Source: Alphaproteobacteria bacterium (GTDB lineage Bacteria; Pseudomonadota; Alphaproteobacteria; Caulobacterales; Maricaulaceae). Taken from it: DNA of 64,000 nucleotides. A program made the translations under genes and the position numbers. Below the pieces are notes generated by a model, which saw only the letters and a list, made by a program, of their open reading frames with translations, did no database searches and was not told the origin of the DNA. The stretch spans positions 124,001 to 188,000 of the forward strand of contig JANSXV010000001.1 in NCBI GenBank assembly GCA_024742735.1, given 5' to 3'. Positions 12,680 to 21,911 of this stretch are shown one piece after another (position 1 is the first letter of the stretch; each line of letters begins with the position of its first letter).

Positions 12680-13405
12680 ATGCGCGCGGACCGATATCTC
12701 GTCGAGCAGGGCTATTTCGAGACCCGCGCGAAGGCGCAGGCCGCCATTGAGGCGGGCGGCGTGCGCGTGAATGGCGCGGTGCTGACCAAGCCATCCCAGA
12801 AGGTGCCCGACGGCGCGGTGATCCAGGCCGAACCGGCCCATCCTTACGTCAGCCGGGCGGCTCTGAAGCTCCTTGCGGGTCTGGACGCGTTCGGCGTCGA
12901 TCCGGCAGGGCTGACGTGTCTGGACGTGGGGTCGTCCACTGGCGGGTTCACGCAAGTGCTGCTTGAGCGCGGCGCGGCCTTCGTTGCAGCCGTGGACGTC
13001 GGCCGTGACCAGCTCCATGCGAGCCTGCACGCCGAGCCCCGGGTGCTCAGCCTTGAGGGGACGGACGCCCGCACGCTGATGCTGGACCAGATCGGGGGAC
13101 GGGCGCCGGAGCTGGTCGTGTGCGACGCCAGCTTCATCAGCCTTGAGAAAGTGCTGGCCCGCCCGCTCGAGCTCGCGGCGGCGAAGGCGCGGCTGATCGC
13201 GCTGTTCAAGCCCCAGTTCGAGGTCGGACGCGCCCATGTGGGCAAGGGCGGGCTCGTAAAGGACGCCGAGGCTGTGGAGCGCGCGGAAGAAAACGCCCGC
13301 GCCTTCCTGGCGCGGGCGGGGTTCAAGCTTCTAGGGTCGATCGAAAGCCCGATCACAGGCGGTGACGGTAATCGCGAGCGCCTGATCTTTGCGGTGAGGG
13401 CCTGA
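12680..13405 (+). CDS. TlyA-family rRNA methyltransferase (S4 domain plus FtsJ-like methyltransferase)
   Basis: S4-like N-terminus RADRYLVEQGYFETRAKAQAAIEAGGVRVNG, then YVSRAALKL, LDVGSSTGGFTQVLLERGA. Confidence 0.92.
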   Translation: MRADRYLVEQGYFETRAKAQAAIEAGGVRVNGAVLTKPSQKVPDGAVIQAEPAHPYVSRAALKLLAGLDAFGVDPAGLTCLDVGSSTGGFTQVLLERGAAFVAAVDVGRDQLHASLHAEPRVLSLEGTDARTLMLDQIGGRAPELVVCDASFISLEKVLARPLELAAAKARLIALFKPQFEVGRAHVGKGGLVKDAEAVERAEENARAFLARAGFKLLGSIESPITGGDGNRERLIFAVRA

Positions 13406-13409
13406 CGCC

Positions 13410-14186
13410 TCAGGCCGGACGCCAGATGCCGTCCGCGCCCTGACACATCAGCACCAGCGCGCCATTGCCCGAGCGCATGTCCCGGCACGGGCCGGTGGAT
13501 CCGCCGACATAAGTCGGGCCTGCCGGCGCGGAGCGGGCGGTGTAGGCGCGGCTGTCGCGGCGGTAGTCCTCGCCGCCCAGAAGCTCGCCGGACGAGCGCT
13601 GGTCGTAGCCATATCCGTCGTCATAGCCATACCCGTCATCATAGGGGCGGCCATACTCGTCATAGATCGGCTCAGCGCCGCCGCGCGCCTGGCTGTAGCG
13701 CGTGTCCTGGCGCTGATCATATCCGTAATGGCCCGGCGCCTGGCCGTAGCCATAGCCCGTGCGGGCGTAGCGATCACAATCGCCCTGACCGGCGATCGCG
13801 GCCCCGGCCAGCGCGCCGACAGCGCCGCCGGCGACCACCGCGCCGTCATTGCCTTCTTCATGCCGATAGTCCCGGCGCCCATAGCGTCCGCGATGGTGTC
13901 CGCGCCCACGGTAATGACGTCCGCCGCGATAGCGGTCCTCGCGGGCCCGGTCCTGATGATCGTCATGGAGCTCCGCGCCTACGACCGCGCCGAGAATGCC
14001 GCCGATGACGGCGCCGGCGACCTGTCGGTTGCGCTGCTGGCGGACGCAGTCCTGGTAGCTCCCGGCGGTCTGGGCCGGGGCGTAGCGGCTGTCTGCGCCA
14101 TAGGTCTGGGCCTGGGCCGGGGCGGCCATGGCGAGGGCGGCCAGCGACAGGCCGGTCAGTGCGGCTAGGGTTGAAGAACGGGACAT
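13410..14186 (-). CDS. Secreted/envelope glycine-zipper protein of unknown function
   Basis: Signal peptide (LAALTGLSLAALAMAAPAQAQ), two glycine-zipper segments (AVIGGILGAVVGAEL; AVVAGGAVGALAGAAIAG), GYGYDDGYGYDQ repeats. Confidence 0.7.
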   Translation of the reverse strand: MSRSSTLAALTGLSLAALAMAAPAQAQTYGADSRYAPAQTAGSYQDCVRQQRNRQVAGAVIGGILGAVVGAELHDDHQDRAREDRYRGGRHYRGRGHHRGRYGRRDYRHEEGNDGAVVAGGAVGALAGAAIAGQGDCDRYARTGYGYGQAPGHYGYDQRQDTRYSQARGGAEPIYDEYGRPYDDGYGYDDGYGYDQRSSGELLGGEDYRRDSRAYTARSAPAGPTYVGGSTGPCRDMRSGNGALVLMCQGADGIWRPA

Positions 14187-14339
14187 GGGCGGTCCTCCTT
14201 GGCGGCGCGTCCGGCAGGGCTCGGACGGTCTTCTTGAACGTTATGCAAATCTTAAACCGGCGTCGATGAGCCGGACATGAACGCGCCCGACGGAGGGGAG
14301 GCCGCCGGGCGCAGATCAATGAGGGATGGGCGGCGGAGT

Positions 14340-15380
14340 CTACTGACGGCCCGCCACCTCCCAGCGGCCATAGCGATCCCGGCACATACGCACCCGGTCG
14401 TAGACCACCTGGCCGTTGGGCAGGAAGATCTCCGCATCGCCCCAGCGGCACTGGCGGGCATTCCAGCTGTGATAGTCGCGGGCATAGACTACGCCGCGCA
14501 CGCCGGTATGCGGATTGCCCCAGTAATAGGGCCGGTCATTGTGCACGGCTGAGTATAGCGCATAGCGATACTGGCCTCGGTCGCAGTCGCTGATCGCCGC
14601 GCCGAACCCGGCTCCGACCAGTCCGCCGGCCAGATAGGCGCCGGCGTCGCCGTCGCCTGCGATGCCGCCGAGCACCGCGCCGATCAGCGCGCTTGCGAGC
14701 ACCGTGTCTCCGTCCGCCTGACAGAAGCGGTCCGCGTACACGAAGCGATGGCGGGCATAGCGATCATGGTAGCGCGAGTGGTAGCGCCACGATGTGCGCG
14801 GCCCGTAGTAGGTGCGGCTCACGTGGTGGCGTGGCGGCGGCGCGTAACGACGGATCTGTCTGTGGTCGCGCCGGTAGTGCCTCTGGTCATAGCGCTGATG
14901 GCGGCGGTCAAAGCGCTGATCACGGCGGTCGTGACGAATCTCATGGCGAGGGTTGCGCCTGTCAAAGCGGTGGTCCCTGCGCTGATCGCGCCGGTCGAAA
15001 CGCTGATCGCGGCGATCATGACGAACCTCGTGGCGGCGCTCGCGGTGATCAAAGCGCTGATCCCGGCGATCTCCCCGAGCCTCATGGTGGCGTTCACGGC
15101 GGTCGAAGCGCTGGTCAGCGCGCCGGTGTCGACGATCCGAGCGTTGGTCTCGGCGGTCCCCACGCGCCTCCTGGCGGCGGCGCTCCTGAACGGCCTCGCG
15201 GCGTGGACGCTCGATGCGCTGGTCGGCGCGGCGATCGCGGCGGCTGTCTGCGCGATCTCTGTCGCGCTCGCGTTCCTGCATGGTTGTGGCGGCCGCCTCG
15301 GCGGTTGGGGCGGCGATCAGGACCGGACTTGAGAGCAGTCCGGCAACCAGAACGGCGTCGGCGAGTGATCGGATCGTCAT
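14340..15380 (-). CDS. Envelope protein with Arg/Asp/His/Gln-rich repeats and a glycine-zipper segment
   Basis: Signal-peptide-like N-terminus, repeats of the type HEVRHDRRDQRFDRR, then ASALIGAVLGGIAGDGDAGAYLAGGLVGAGFGAAISDC. Confidence 0.7.
   Translation of the reverse strand: MTIRSLADAVLVAGLLSSPVLIAAPTAEAAATTMQERERDRDRADSRRDRRADQRIERPRREAVQERRRQEARGDRRDQRSDRRHRRADQRFDRRERHHEARGDRRDQRFDHRERRHEVRHDRRDQRFDRRDQRRDHRFDRRNPRHEIRHDRRDQRFDRRHQRYDQRHYRRDHRQIRRYAPPPRHHVSRTYYGPRTSWRYHSRYHDRYARHRFVYADRFCQADGDTVLASALIGAVLGGIAGDGDAGAYLAGGLVGAGFGAAISDCDRGQYRYALYSAVHNDRPYYWGNPHTGVRGVVYARDYHSWNARQCRWGDAEIFLPNGQVVYDRVRMCRDRYGRWEVAGRQ
14860..15200 (-). repeat. Imperfect coding tandem repeats in the Arg/Asp-rich protein
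   Basis: Protein units QEARGDRRDQRSDRRHRRADQRFDRRERH (29), HEARGDRRDQRFDHRERR (18), HEVRHDRRDQRFDRRDQRRDHRFDRRNPR (29), HEIRHDRRDQRFDRRHQ... Confidence 0.75.
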
Positions 15381-15488
15381 CGCGCTGGCCCTTTCTCAAC
15401 ATCGGGCGGAGTAGCCCTTGTTCAGATTGGGTTAACAAGACCAGCCTGACGCGAACATGAACGACAGGTTCAGCTTTCCTGATTCGCC

Positions 15489-16784
15489 TTGACGCTCAGA
15501 GAGTTCGCAGGCAAGGGGCGCACCATGAACCGACGCCGAAAGCCCCAGCGCCAGCCTGCGCGCACGCAAATCCTGACCGCTCGGGAGCTCGGGGCGCGAG
15601 GCGATGCCGTGCTTCCCGGCCCGGTCTACGCGCCCGGTCTGCTGCCCGGCGAGGAGGCGCGCCTGGAAGTTCGCGGCGAGCGCGGACAGGTGCTGGAGCG
15701 GCTCAGCGACGCGCCGGAGCGGATTGCGCCCTTCTGCCCCGTTGCGGACCTGTGCGGGGGCTGCTCGTTGCAGCACTTCGAGGCGGCGGCCTATCGCAGC
15801 TGGAAGCGCGATCTCGCCGTCACGGCGCTGGCGCGCGCCGGGGTGAAGGCGGAGGTCGGCGAGCTGATCGACGCCCACGGCGCCGGCCGCCGGCGCATCA
15901 CGCTTCATGCCCAGCGCTTCGGGCGCAAGCTGGTGTTCGGCTTCGCCGAGCGGGCCGGGGACCGGATCGTCGACATCACCGACTGCCCCGCCGCCGCGCC
16001 GGCCTTGCGCAAGGCCATGCCCGCCCTGCGCGCCCTGGCCGAACAGGCCGCCCCCGCCAAGGGTCGCCTGGACATGGCCGTCTCCGCGCTGGAACCCGGC
16101 CTCGACATCCATGTTCGCGGGCTGCACGAGATACCGCTCAGTCTTCGGGAATTCGTCGCGTCGCGCGCTGCGCCTGAGGGCTGGTCGCGCGTGACGATCA
16201 ATGACGAGCCGGTGATCGAAACCGCTGCGCCGGTCGTCCAGTTCGGATCGGTGAAGGTGACCCCGCCGCCGGGCGGCTTCCTGCAGGCGACCGAATCTGG
16301 CGAAGCTGCGCTCGCCGCCGTCGTGGAGCAAGCGGCCGAGGGGGCGAAGCGCGCCGTTGATCTGTACGCCGGCTCCGGCGCTTTCGCGCTGCGACTGGCG
16401 TCGCGCATGCCGGTGCTGGCTGTGGAGGGCGAAGACGGCCCGCTGCGCGCGCTTCAATACGCCGCCAACCGCACGCCGGGCCTGAAGCCTGTGGACGCAA
16501 GGGTGCGCGATCTGGCTCTGGAACCGCTCAGCGTGAAGGAGCTGGAGGGCGCAGACCTGGTCGTGCTCGACCCGCCGCGCTCCGGCGCGAAAGCCCAGAT
16601 GGAGAGGCTGTCCGACAGCCTGGTCCCGACGGTCTGCTCGATCTCCTGCAACCCGGCCACGTTCGCCCGCGACGCCGCGATCCTGATCGAGGGCGGTTAC
16701 AGGCTGGAGGGTCCGGTCGTACCGGTCGATCAGTTCAAATGGACCGCCCATCTCGAGCTGGCCGCGGTGTTCCGGCGGCGTTAG
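15489..16784 (+). CDS. Class I SAM-dependent RNA methyltransferase (RlmD/TrmA family)
   Basis: TRAM-like N-terminus, FCPVADLCGGCSLQHF Fe-S cysteine motif, AVDLYAGSGAFALRL, VVLDPPRSGA, ISCNPATFARD catalytic Cys motif. Confidence 0.92.
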   Translation: MTLREFAGKGRTMNRRRKPQRQPARTQILTARELGARGDAVLPGPVYAPGLLPGEEARLEVRGERGQVLERLSDAPERIAPFCPVADLCGGCSLQHFEAAAYRSWKRDLAVTALARAGVKAEVGELIDAHGAGRRRITLHAQRFGRKLVFGFAERAGDRIVDITDCPAAAPALRKAMPALRALAEQAAPAKGRLDMAVSALEPGLDIHVRGLHEIPLSLREFVASRAAPEGWSRVTINDEPVIETAAPVVQFGSVKVTPPPGGFLQATESGEAALAAVVEQAAEGAKRAVDLYAGSGAFALRLASRMPVLAVEGEDGPLRALQYAANRTPGLKPVDARVRDLALEPLSVKELEGADLVVLDPPRSGAKAQMERLSDSLVPTVCSISCNPATFARDAAILIEGGYRLEGPVVPVDQFKWTAHLELAAVFRRR

Positions 16785-16787
16785 GCG

Positions 16788-17588
16788 TCATTTCGCCGTC
16801 CAGCCGCCGTCCACGGTGATGGCGCCGCCGTTCATGTTCGCGCCGTCGTCACTGACCAGATAAAGCAGCGCGCCGATCAGCTGGTCATAGGTGACGAACT
16901 GCTTGGTCGGCTGGGCGGCGAGCATGACGTCGCGCACAACCTCTTCTTCGGTGATGCCGCGGGCCTTTGCAGTGTCCGCGATCTGGCCTTCCACCAGCGG
17001 GGTCTGGACATAGCCCGGATTCAGGCAGTTGATCGTGACACCGGTTTCGGCGGCCTCCAGCGCAGCGGTCTTGGTCAGGCCGTGCACGCCATGCTTGGCG
17101 GCGACATAGGCGGCCTTGAACGGGCTGGCGACCAGGCCGTGGACCGAGGCCAGGTTGACGATCCGACCGCGCCCCTGAGCTTTCATGATCGGCAGGGCGG
17201 CCTTCATGGCGTGGAAGACGCTCGACAGGTTGATGGCGATGATCGCGTCCCACTTGTCTTCGGGGAATTCGTCCACCGGCGCCACATGCTGGATGCCGGC
17301 GTTGTTCACCAGGATATCAAGGCGGCCCAGCTGGTCATGGGCGAAGCCGATCAGGTCCGCGATCTCGCCCGGCCGGGTCATGTCCGCGCCGTGATAAAGC
17401 ACGCTCACGCCGTGGTCGGACGACAGCCGGACGCGCAGGGCCTCGATCTCGCCGGCGTTTCCGAACCCGTTCAGAACGATGTTCGCACCGCTCCTGGCCA
17501 GGCCTTCTGCGAGCGCCGCGCCGATGCCGGAGGTGGACCCCGTGATGACGGCCGCCTGACCGGACAGATCGACTGAAACCGCGCCCAT
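16788..17588 (-). CDS. bdhA: 3-hydroxybutyrate dehydrogenase (SDR family)
   Basis: ITGSTSGIGAALAEGLA, NNAGIQHVAPVDEFP, YVAAKHGVHGLTK, NCLNPGYVQTPLVEGQI: classical 3-HBDH signature. Confidence 0.9.
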   Translation of the reverse strand: MGAVSVDLSGQAAVITGSTSGIGAALAEGLARSGANIVLNGFGNAGEIEALRVRLSSDHGVSVLYHGADMTRPGEIADLIGFAHDQLGRLDILVNNAGIQHVAPVDEFPEDKWDAIIAINLSSVFHAMKAALPIMKAQGRGRIVNLASVHGLVASPFKAAYVAAKHGVHGLTKTAALEAAETGVTINCLNPGYVQTPLVEGQIADTAKARGITEEEVVRDVMLAAQPTKQFVTYDQLIGALLYLVSDDGANMNGGAITVDGGWTAK

Positions 17589-17678
17589 GCCTCACTCCGC
17601 TTTGATGGGTTTGCTGCAGCGCAGAAAGACCGCACTGCGCGTGCAGGTCAAGAGGGCTGGGCCGCTTCTGGTGACCGC

Positions 17679-18458
17679 TTACGTCTTCGGCGCCGGCTGG
17701 GGCCGGGTGAAGAGCAGCTTGTCTTGCGACGAGCCTTCGGCGTCGTAGCGATAGCCTTCCAGATCGAAATCCCTGAGCTGCGCCGGGTCCTCGATGCGGT
17801 TTTCGATAATCCAGCGGGCCATGAGGCCGCGCGCCTTCTTGGCGAACACCATGAGGGCGCGTAGCTGGCCGTCCTTTTCTTCCTTGAAGTCGGCGGTGAT
17901 CACCGGAACCCCGAGGGAGTTCAGCTTCGCAGCCTTGGAATATTCATTGGAGGCCAGATTCACGACCGTCCGGCTCTTATGGCCTTCGAGATCGGATTTC
18001 AGCTGCCTGGCGATATCCTCGCCCCAGAACTCATAAAGGTTGGCGGCCTTCTTCACCTGTAGCCGCGTGCCCATCTCCAGCCGGTAGGGCTGGATCTGAT
18101 CAAGCGGGCGCAGGACGCCGTAGAGCCCGGACAGGATGCGCAGGCGCTGCTGGGCCCATTGCAGGTCTTCCGCCGACAGGGACGGTGCGTCCAGGCCGCG
18201 ATAGACCTCGCCGTTAAAGGTCAGGGCGGCCGGCCGGCCATCGGCCGCGTCCGGATCGAAGGCCTGGAACCGCTCCCGGTTCAGCCGGGCCAGATCATCA
18301 GACAGGCCCATGAGCGATTTCAGCTTCGGCGCCGTCAGCTTTGAGGTGGTCTTCGCCAGCTCGCGCGTACGGTCCAGCAGGGACGGCGTGGTCGCCGTCG
18401 GCGCGTGGCCGCGCTCGGAAAAATCGAGCTGCTTGGCCGGGGAGAGCAGAATCAGCAT
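17679..18458 (-). CDS. yaaA: YaaA family (DUF328/peroxide stress) protein
   Basis: MLILLSPAKQLDF, ALTFNGEVYRGLDA, ILSGLYGVLRPLDQIQPYRLEMGT, VVNLASNEYSKA. Confidence 0.95.
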   Translation of the reverse strand: MLILLSPAKQLDFSERGHAPTATTPSLLDRTRELAKTTSKLTAPKLKSLMGLSDDLARLNRERFQAFDPDAADGRPAALTFNGEVYRGLDAPSLSAEDLQWAQQRLRILSGLYGVLRPLDQIQPYRLEMGTRLQVKKAANLYEFWGEDIARQLKSDLEGHKSRTVVNLASNEYSKAAKLNSLGVPVITADFKEEKDGQLRALMVFAKKARGLMARWIIENRIEDPAQLRDFDLEGYRYDAEGSSQDKLLFTRPQPAPKT

Positions 18459-18517
18459 GGTCGGGCCTCCGTGTCGGTCAGACCCGAGATAGGGGGCGAG
18501 GCTCCGAAGGGCAATTC

Positions 18518-19936
18518 TCAGGACGGTTTGACGCCCAGCAGAATGCGCGGATTCATGATGTTGTTCGGATCGAGCGCGGCCTTGATCGCGCGCATGACCT
18601 CGGCTTCGACCGGTTTGCGGGCCAGGAGTTCGGCCTGCTTCAGCGTGCCGATGCCGTGCTCGGCGCTGATGGAGCCATGGTGCTTGTCCACCAGGTCATA
18701 GATCTGCGCGGTGATGGGGGCGATGCGTGAAATGAAGGCGTCGTCCGCGCCGGGCGCGCGCCGCGACACGTTGAAGTGGACATTGCCGTCGCCGACATGG
18801 CCGAAGGCGACGACCATGGCGTCTGGATCGGCGCTTTCGGCGAGCTCGATAGCTTCTTCCATGAACGCCGCCATGCGTGAGACCGGCACGGAGACATCGT
18901 GCTTGGCGGCCTTGCCGTGGGCCTTTTCGCCTTCGGGGATGGATTCGCGCAGCATCCAGAACTCGTGCGCCTGGGCTTCGGACTGGGCGATGACGGCGTC
19001 GCTCAGCAGATCCCTCTCGAATGCGCCTTCAAGCGCGGCTTCCATCAGCGTCGCGGCCCGGTCTTTCTCCGCGCTGGTCAGTTCGATCAGGACGGTCCAT
19101 TCCGGATCGCCGGCCAGCGGATGACGCGCGCCCGGGACGTGCTCGACCACCATGTCGAGCCCACGTTTCGGCATCAATTCGAACGCCGCGACCGCGCCGC
19201 CGGTGGCGTCCTTCATGTGACCGAGCAATTCGACCGCCTTGCGCGGGCTGTCCACCGCGGCGACGGCTACGGCGGTGGAGGCGGGCCTGGCGAACAGCTT
19301 CAGCGTGGCGGCGGTGACCACGCCCAGCGTGCCCTCTGCGCCGATGAAGAGCTGTTTGAGGTCGTAGCCGGTATTGTCCTTGCGTAGACCGGACAGGTCG
19401 CTCAGAACCCGCCCGTCGGGCAGTACGGCTTCCAGGCCTAGCACCAGCTCGCGCATCATCCCGTAGCGCAGCACATGAACCCCGCCAGCATTTGTGGAGA
19501 TCAGCCCGCCGATCATGGCCGACCCTTGGGCGCCCAGAGAGAGCGGGAACAGCTTGCCAGCCTCGGCGGCTGCGCCCTGAACCGTCTCAAGGATGGCGCC
19601 CGCTTCGCAGGTCAGCGAGTCGTTCTCGGAATCGATCACCCGGATCGCATTCATGCGTTTCAGGCTTATCAGCACTTCACCCTGGGGGGTGGAGCCGCCC
19701 ACCAGTCCGGTATTGCCGCCCTGGGGCAGCACGGCGATTCCGGCCGCATTGCAGGCGGCAAGGATCCGAGAGACCTCTTGGGTCGATCCCGGTTTCAGCA
19801 GCAAAGGCGTGTCGCCGCGATAGCGCCCGCGCCAGTCGCTGACATGGCCGGACAGCTCGGCCGGGTCATCAGACCAGGCTTTGGGATCGAGACTGGATTT
19901 CAGGTCGGAAAGGGCGGTCGTGCTCATGGACGACAC
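18518..19936 (-). CDS. FAD-binding oxidoreductase (D-2-hydroxyacid/D-lactate dehydrogenase-like)
   Basis: FAD-binding PCMH motifs VLPQGGNTGLVGGSTP, SLGAQGSAMIGGLISTNAGGVHVLRYGMMRELVLGLE; C-terminal GHVGDGNVHFNV and SAEHGIGTLK. Confidence 0.9.
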   Translation of the reverse strand: MSSMSTTALSDLKSSLDPKAWSDDPAELSGHVSDWRGRYRGDTPLLLKPGSTQEVSRILAACNAAGIAVLPQGGNTGLVGGSTPQGEVLISLKRMNAIRVIDSENDSLTCEAGAILETVQGAAAEAGKLFPLSLGAQGSAMIGGLISTNAGGVHVLRYGMMRELVLGLEAVLPDGRVLSDLSGLRKDNTGYDLKQLFIGAEGTLGVVTAATLKLFARPASTAVAVAAVDSPRKAVELLGHMKDATGGAVAAFELMPKRGLDMVVEHVPGARHPLAGDPEWTVLIELTSAEKDRAATLMEAALEGAFERDLLSDAVIAQSEAQAHEFWMLRESIPEGEKAHGKAAKHDVSVPVSRMAAFMEEAIELAESADPDAMVVAFGHVGDGNVHFNVSRRAPGADDAFISRIAPITAQIYDLVDKHHGSISAEHGIGTLKQAELLARKPVEAEVMRAIKAALDPNNIMNPRILLGVKPS

Positions 19937-19971
19937 AATAAGCCGGCAGGCCGTGTTGAACAGGGGGCTGT

Positions 19972-20301
19972 TCAGGCCAGAGCGGGCGTAGGAGTGGCCT
20001 CGAACCGCAAGGATGGCGCCCGGTCGGCGCGACCTTCGAACACGTAGTTCGCACCCGTCTTGCGGCCTTTCAGCGTCAGCATGAAATCAGAATAGTCGCC
20101 AAAGACCGACATGCGCGTCTCATCATGCTGGCGAACGCGCAGGCTTACTTCGATCACACCGCCATCCTCGGTGATGGCGCCGGTGTAATACATGGCGGAA
20201 TCCCCCCCGCTCACGCTGTCTCCCTCAACGACGATGACGCCGCTCGCCTCATCAAGAGGCGTGCGGAACTTCGTGATGTAGAGGCCGGGCTCCATGACCA
20301 T
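19972..20301 (-). CDS. Small GrlR-like protein
   Basis: GLYITKFRTPLDEASGVIVVEGDSVSGGDSAMYYTGAITEDGGVIEVSLRVRQH resembles the GrlR fold pattern; recognised by eye only. Confidence 0.5.
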   Translation of the reverse strand: MVMEPGLYITKFRTPLDEASGVIVVEGDSVSGGDSAMYYTGAITEDGGVIEVSLRVRQHDETRMSVFGDYSDFMLTLKGRKTGANYVFEGRADRAPSLRFEATPTPALA

Positions 20302-20346
20302 TCCACCTTTATAGCACAGGTTGTACAGCGCGCATACGTCGCGCGT

Positions 20347-21321
20347 TTATCGGGCGGCCGCGCGCCGGAGCCTGTCATTGATCGCCTCACCCAGCCCCAC
20401 TTCGGGTATGGGCGCGACGGCGATGCGAGCGTCCGGCGTGTCGAGCATCCTTAATGCAGAAAACAGGTTAGCGGCGGCTTCGGCTAGGTCTCCTGATGCA
20501 GAAAGGTTAAAATAATCAACTGCCTCAATTTTTTCGTGCGCCCCAAACGCCAGATAGGATTCCCCATGATTGGCGGCGGTTGCGTTAAGTCGCAGTGCAG
20601 CCCTTGGGGCGTAGTGGCTCTCCAGCTGGCCAGGCGCGGCAGGGTTTGCAGATTGGGCCTGAGGCGCCGCAAGCGGACCTGTGATCGCTTCCAGCGCGCT
20701 GCGCGCAAGGCCGCCCGGGCGCAGAAGGGCGGGGCCGTCGGAATCAATAAAGGACACGATGGTGCTCTCCACCCCGACCGGGCAGGCGCCGCCGTCGAGG
20801 ATCAGGTGAATGCGCCCGTTCAGGCCCGCCTTCACATGGTCGGCGCGGGTTGGGCTCACCTGTCCGGAGGGATTCGCGCTGGGTGCGGCCAGCGGACGGT
20901 CAAGCCGGTCCACAAGCGCCTGAAGCGCGCGGGAGGCCGGCAAGCGCACCGCCAGCGTCTCCAGCCCCGCCGCGGCGAGGTCGCTGACAGGCGCATCGCG
21001 CTTGCGCCGGGCCACCAGCGTCAACGGGCCGGGCCAGAAGGCCCTGGCGAGGTCGAGCGCCAGATCCGGCAGCTCGATCAGCGTCTGCGCGCGTTCCAGC
21101 GTATCGACATGGGCGATGAGCGGGTTGAAGCGGGGGCGGCCCTTGGCTTCGTAGATGCCCGCAACCGCTTCGCCCGACGAGGCGTCGGCGGCCAGGCCGT
21201 AGACCGTTTCGGTGGGCAGGGCGACGCAACCGCCATGGGCCAGAAGGTCGGCGGCGCGATCAAGCGCAGCCGGATCATCAGCGCTCAGAATCGGCGTTTC
21301 CTGGGGCGGGGGCGGACGCAT
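20347..21321 (-). CDS. tsaC: L-threonylcarbamoyladenylate synthase (Sua5/YciO/YrdC)
   Basis: GGCVALPTETVYGLAADASSGEAVAGIYEAKGRPRFNPLIAHV, PSANPSGQVSPTRADHV, STIVSF, C-terminal Sua5 domain. Start placed at MRPPPPQET; ORF opens at 21357. Confidence 0.93.
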   Translation of the reverse strand: MRPPPPQETPILSADDPAALDRAADLLAHGGCVALPTETVYGLAADASSGEAVAGIYEAKGRPRFNPLIAHVDTLERAQTLIELPDLALDLARAFWPGPLTLVARRKRDAPVSDLAAAGLETLAVRLPASRALQALVDRLDRPLAAPSANPSGQVSPTRADHVKAGLNGRIHLILDGGACPVGVESTIVSFIDSDGPALLRPGGLARSALEAITGPLAAPQAQSANPAAPGQLESHYAPRAALRLNATAANHGESYLAFGAHEKIEAVDYFNLSASGDLAEAAANLFSALRMLDTPDARIAVAPIPEVGLGEAINDRLRRAAAR

Positions 21322-21365
21322 ATCCGGCTGCTTACGCCGGTCAGCGCCAGGCTGCAACGGGCCGG

Positions 21366-21911
21366 CTACTCGGCGCGGTCGGCTTCGATGTGAAGGAGGA
21401 CCTCGACCTCAGACCCGACATCGCCCCAGCCCGATCCGCCCACGCTGAAAGTATTGCGATCCACGGTGAAGGATCCCTCGGCCACCGCCCGGTCGCCGTT
21501 GATCTCCAGCGTGAAGGGAAGGACCAGCTCAATCTCCACGCCCTTGATCGACAGAACGCCGTGGGCTTCATAGCCGGCCTCGGCCGCGCGGATATCTTCG
21601 GACACAAAGCGCGCTTCGGGATGGCCGGACGGATCCAGGCCCTGCCCGCCGATCAGGGCGGATTGGTAATCGCGATTGCCCATGGCGCCGGACGCGGTGC
21701 GCACGATCGCCTCGATGCGGGCGGTCGACAGGTCGGCCGGATCCAGCGTGATATCGGCGCTGCAATCGCTGAATTCGCCGCGTGTCGATCCGCCGAAAAC
21801 GGTCGTTTCGAACTCCACCGTGCTGGCCTCTGAATCAATGAGCCAGTCGCTGGCGAAGGCCGGCGACCCCAGGAGCATGGCGACAGAGATGGCGGACAGA
21901 ATGCGGCGCAT
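21366..21911 (-). CDS. YceI family periplasmic protein
   Basis: Signal peptide MRRILSAISVAMLLGSPAFA, then DWLIDSEASTVEFETTVFGGSTRGEFSD and a YceI-like beta pattern. Confidence 0.8.
   Translation of the reverse strand: MRRILSAISVAMLLGSPAFASDWLIDSEASTVEFETTVFGGSTRGEFSDCSADITLDPADLSTARIEAIVRTASGAMGNRDYQSALIGGQGLDPSGHPEARFVSEDIRAAEAGYEAHGVLSIKGVEIELVLPFTLEINGDRAVAEGSFTVDRNTFSVGGSGWGDVGSEVEVLLHIEADRAE

Noticed and set aside
14281-14311. Hairpin gcgcccgacgg...ccgccgggcgc as a terminator for the repeat protein gene
   Set aside because: Stem is plausible but there is no T-tract on the minus strand, so terminator function is unsupported.
14860-15200. Possible CRISPR array because of regularly spaced repeats
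   Set aside because: Repeats are in-frame coding units of variable length (18/29 codons) with no constant direct repeat plus unique spacers.
14693-15460. 255-aa plus-strand ORF across the Arg/Asp repeat gene
   Set aside because: Low-complexity Gly/Asp/Ser-type frame produced by the repeats; the minus-strand ORF has a signal peptide and a conserved-looking C-terminal domain.
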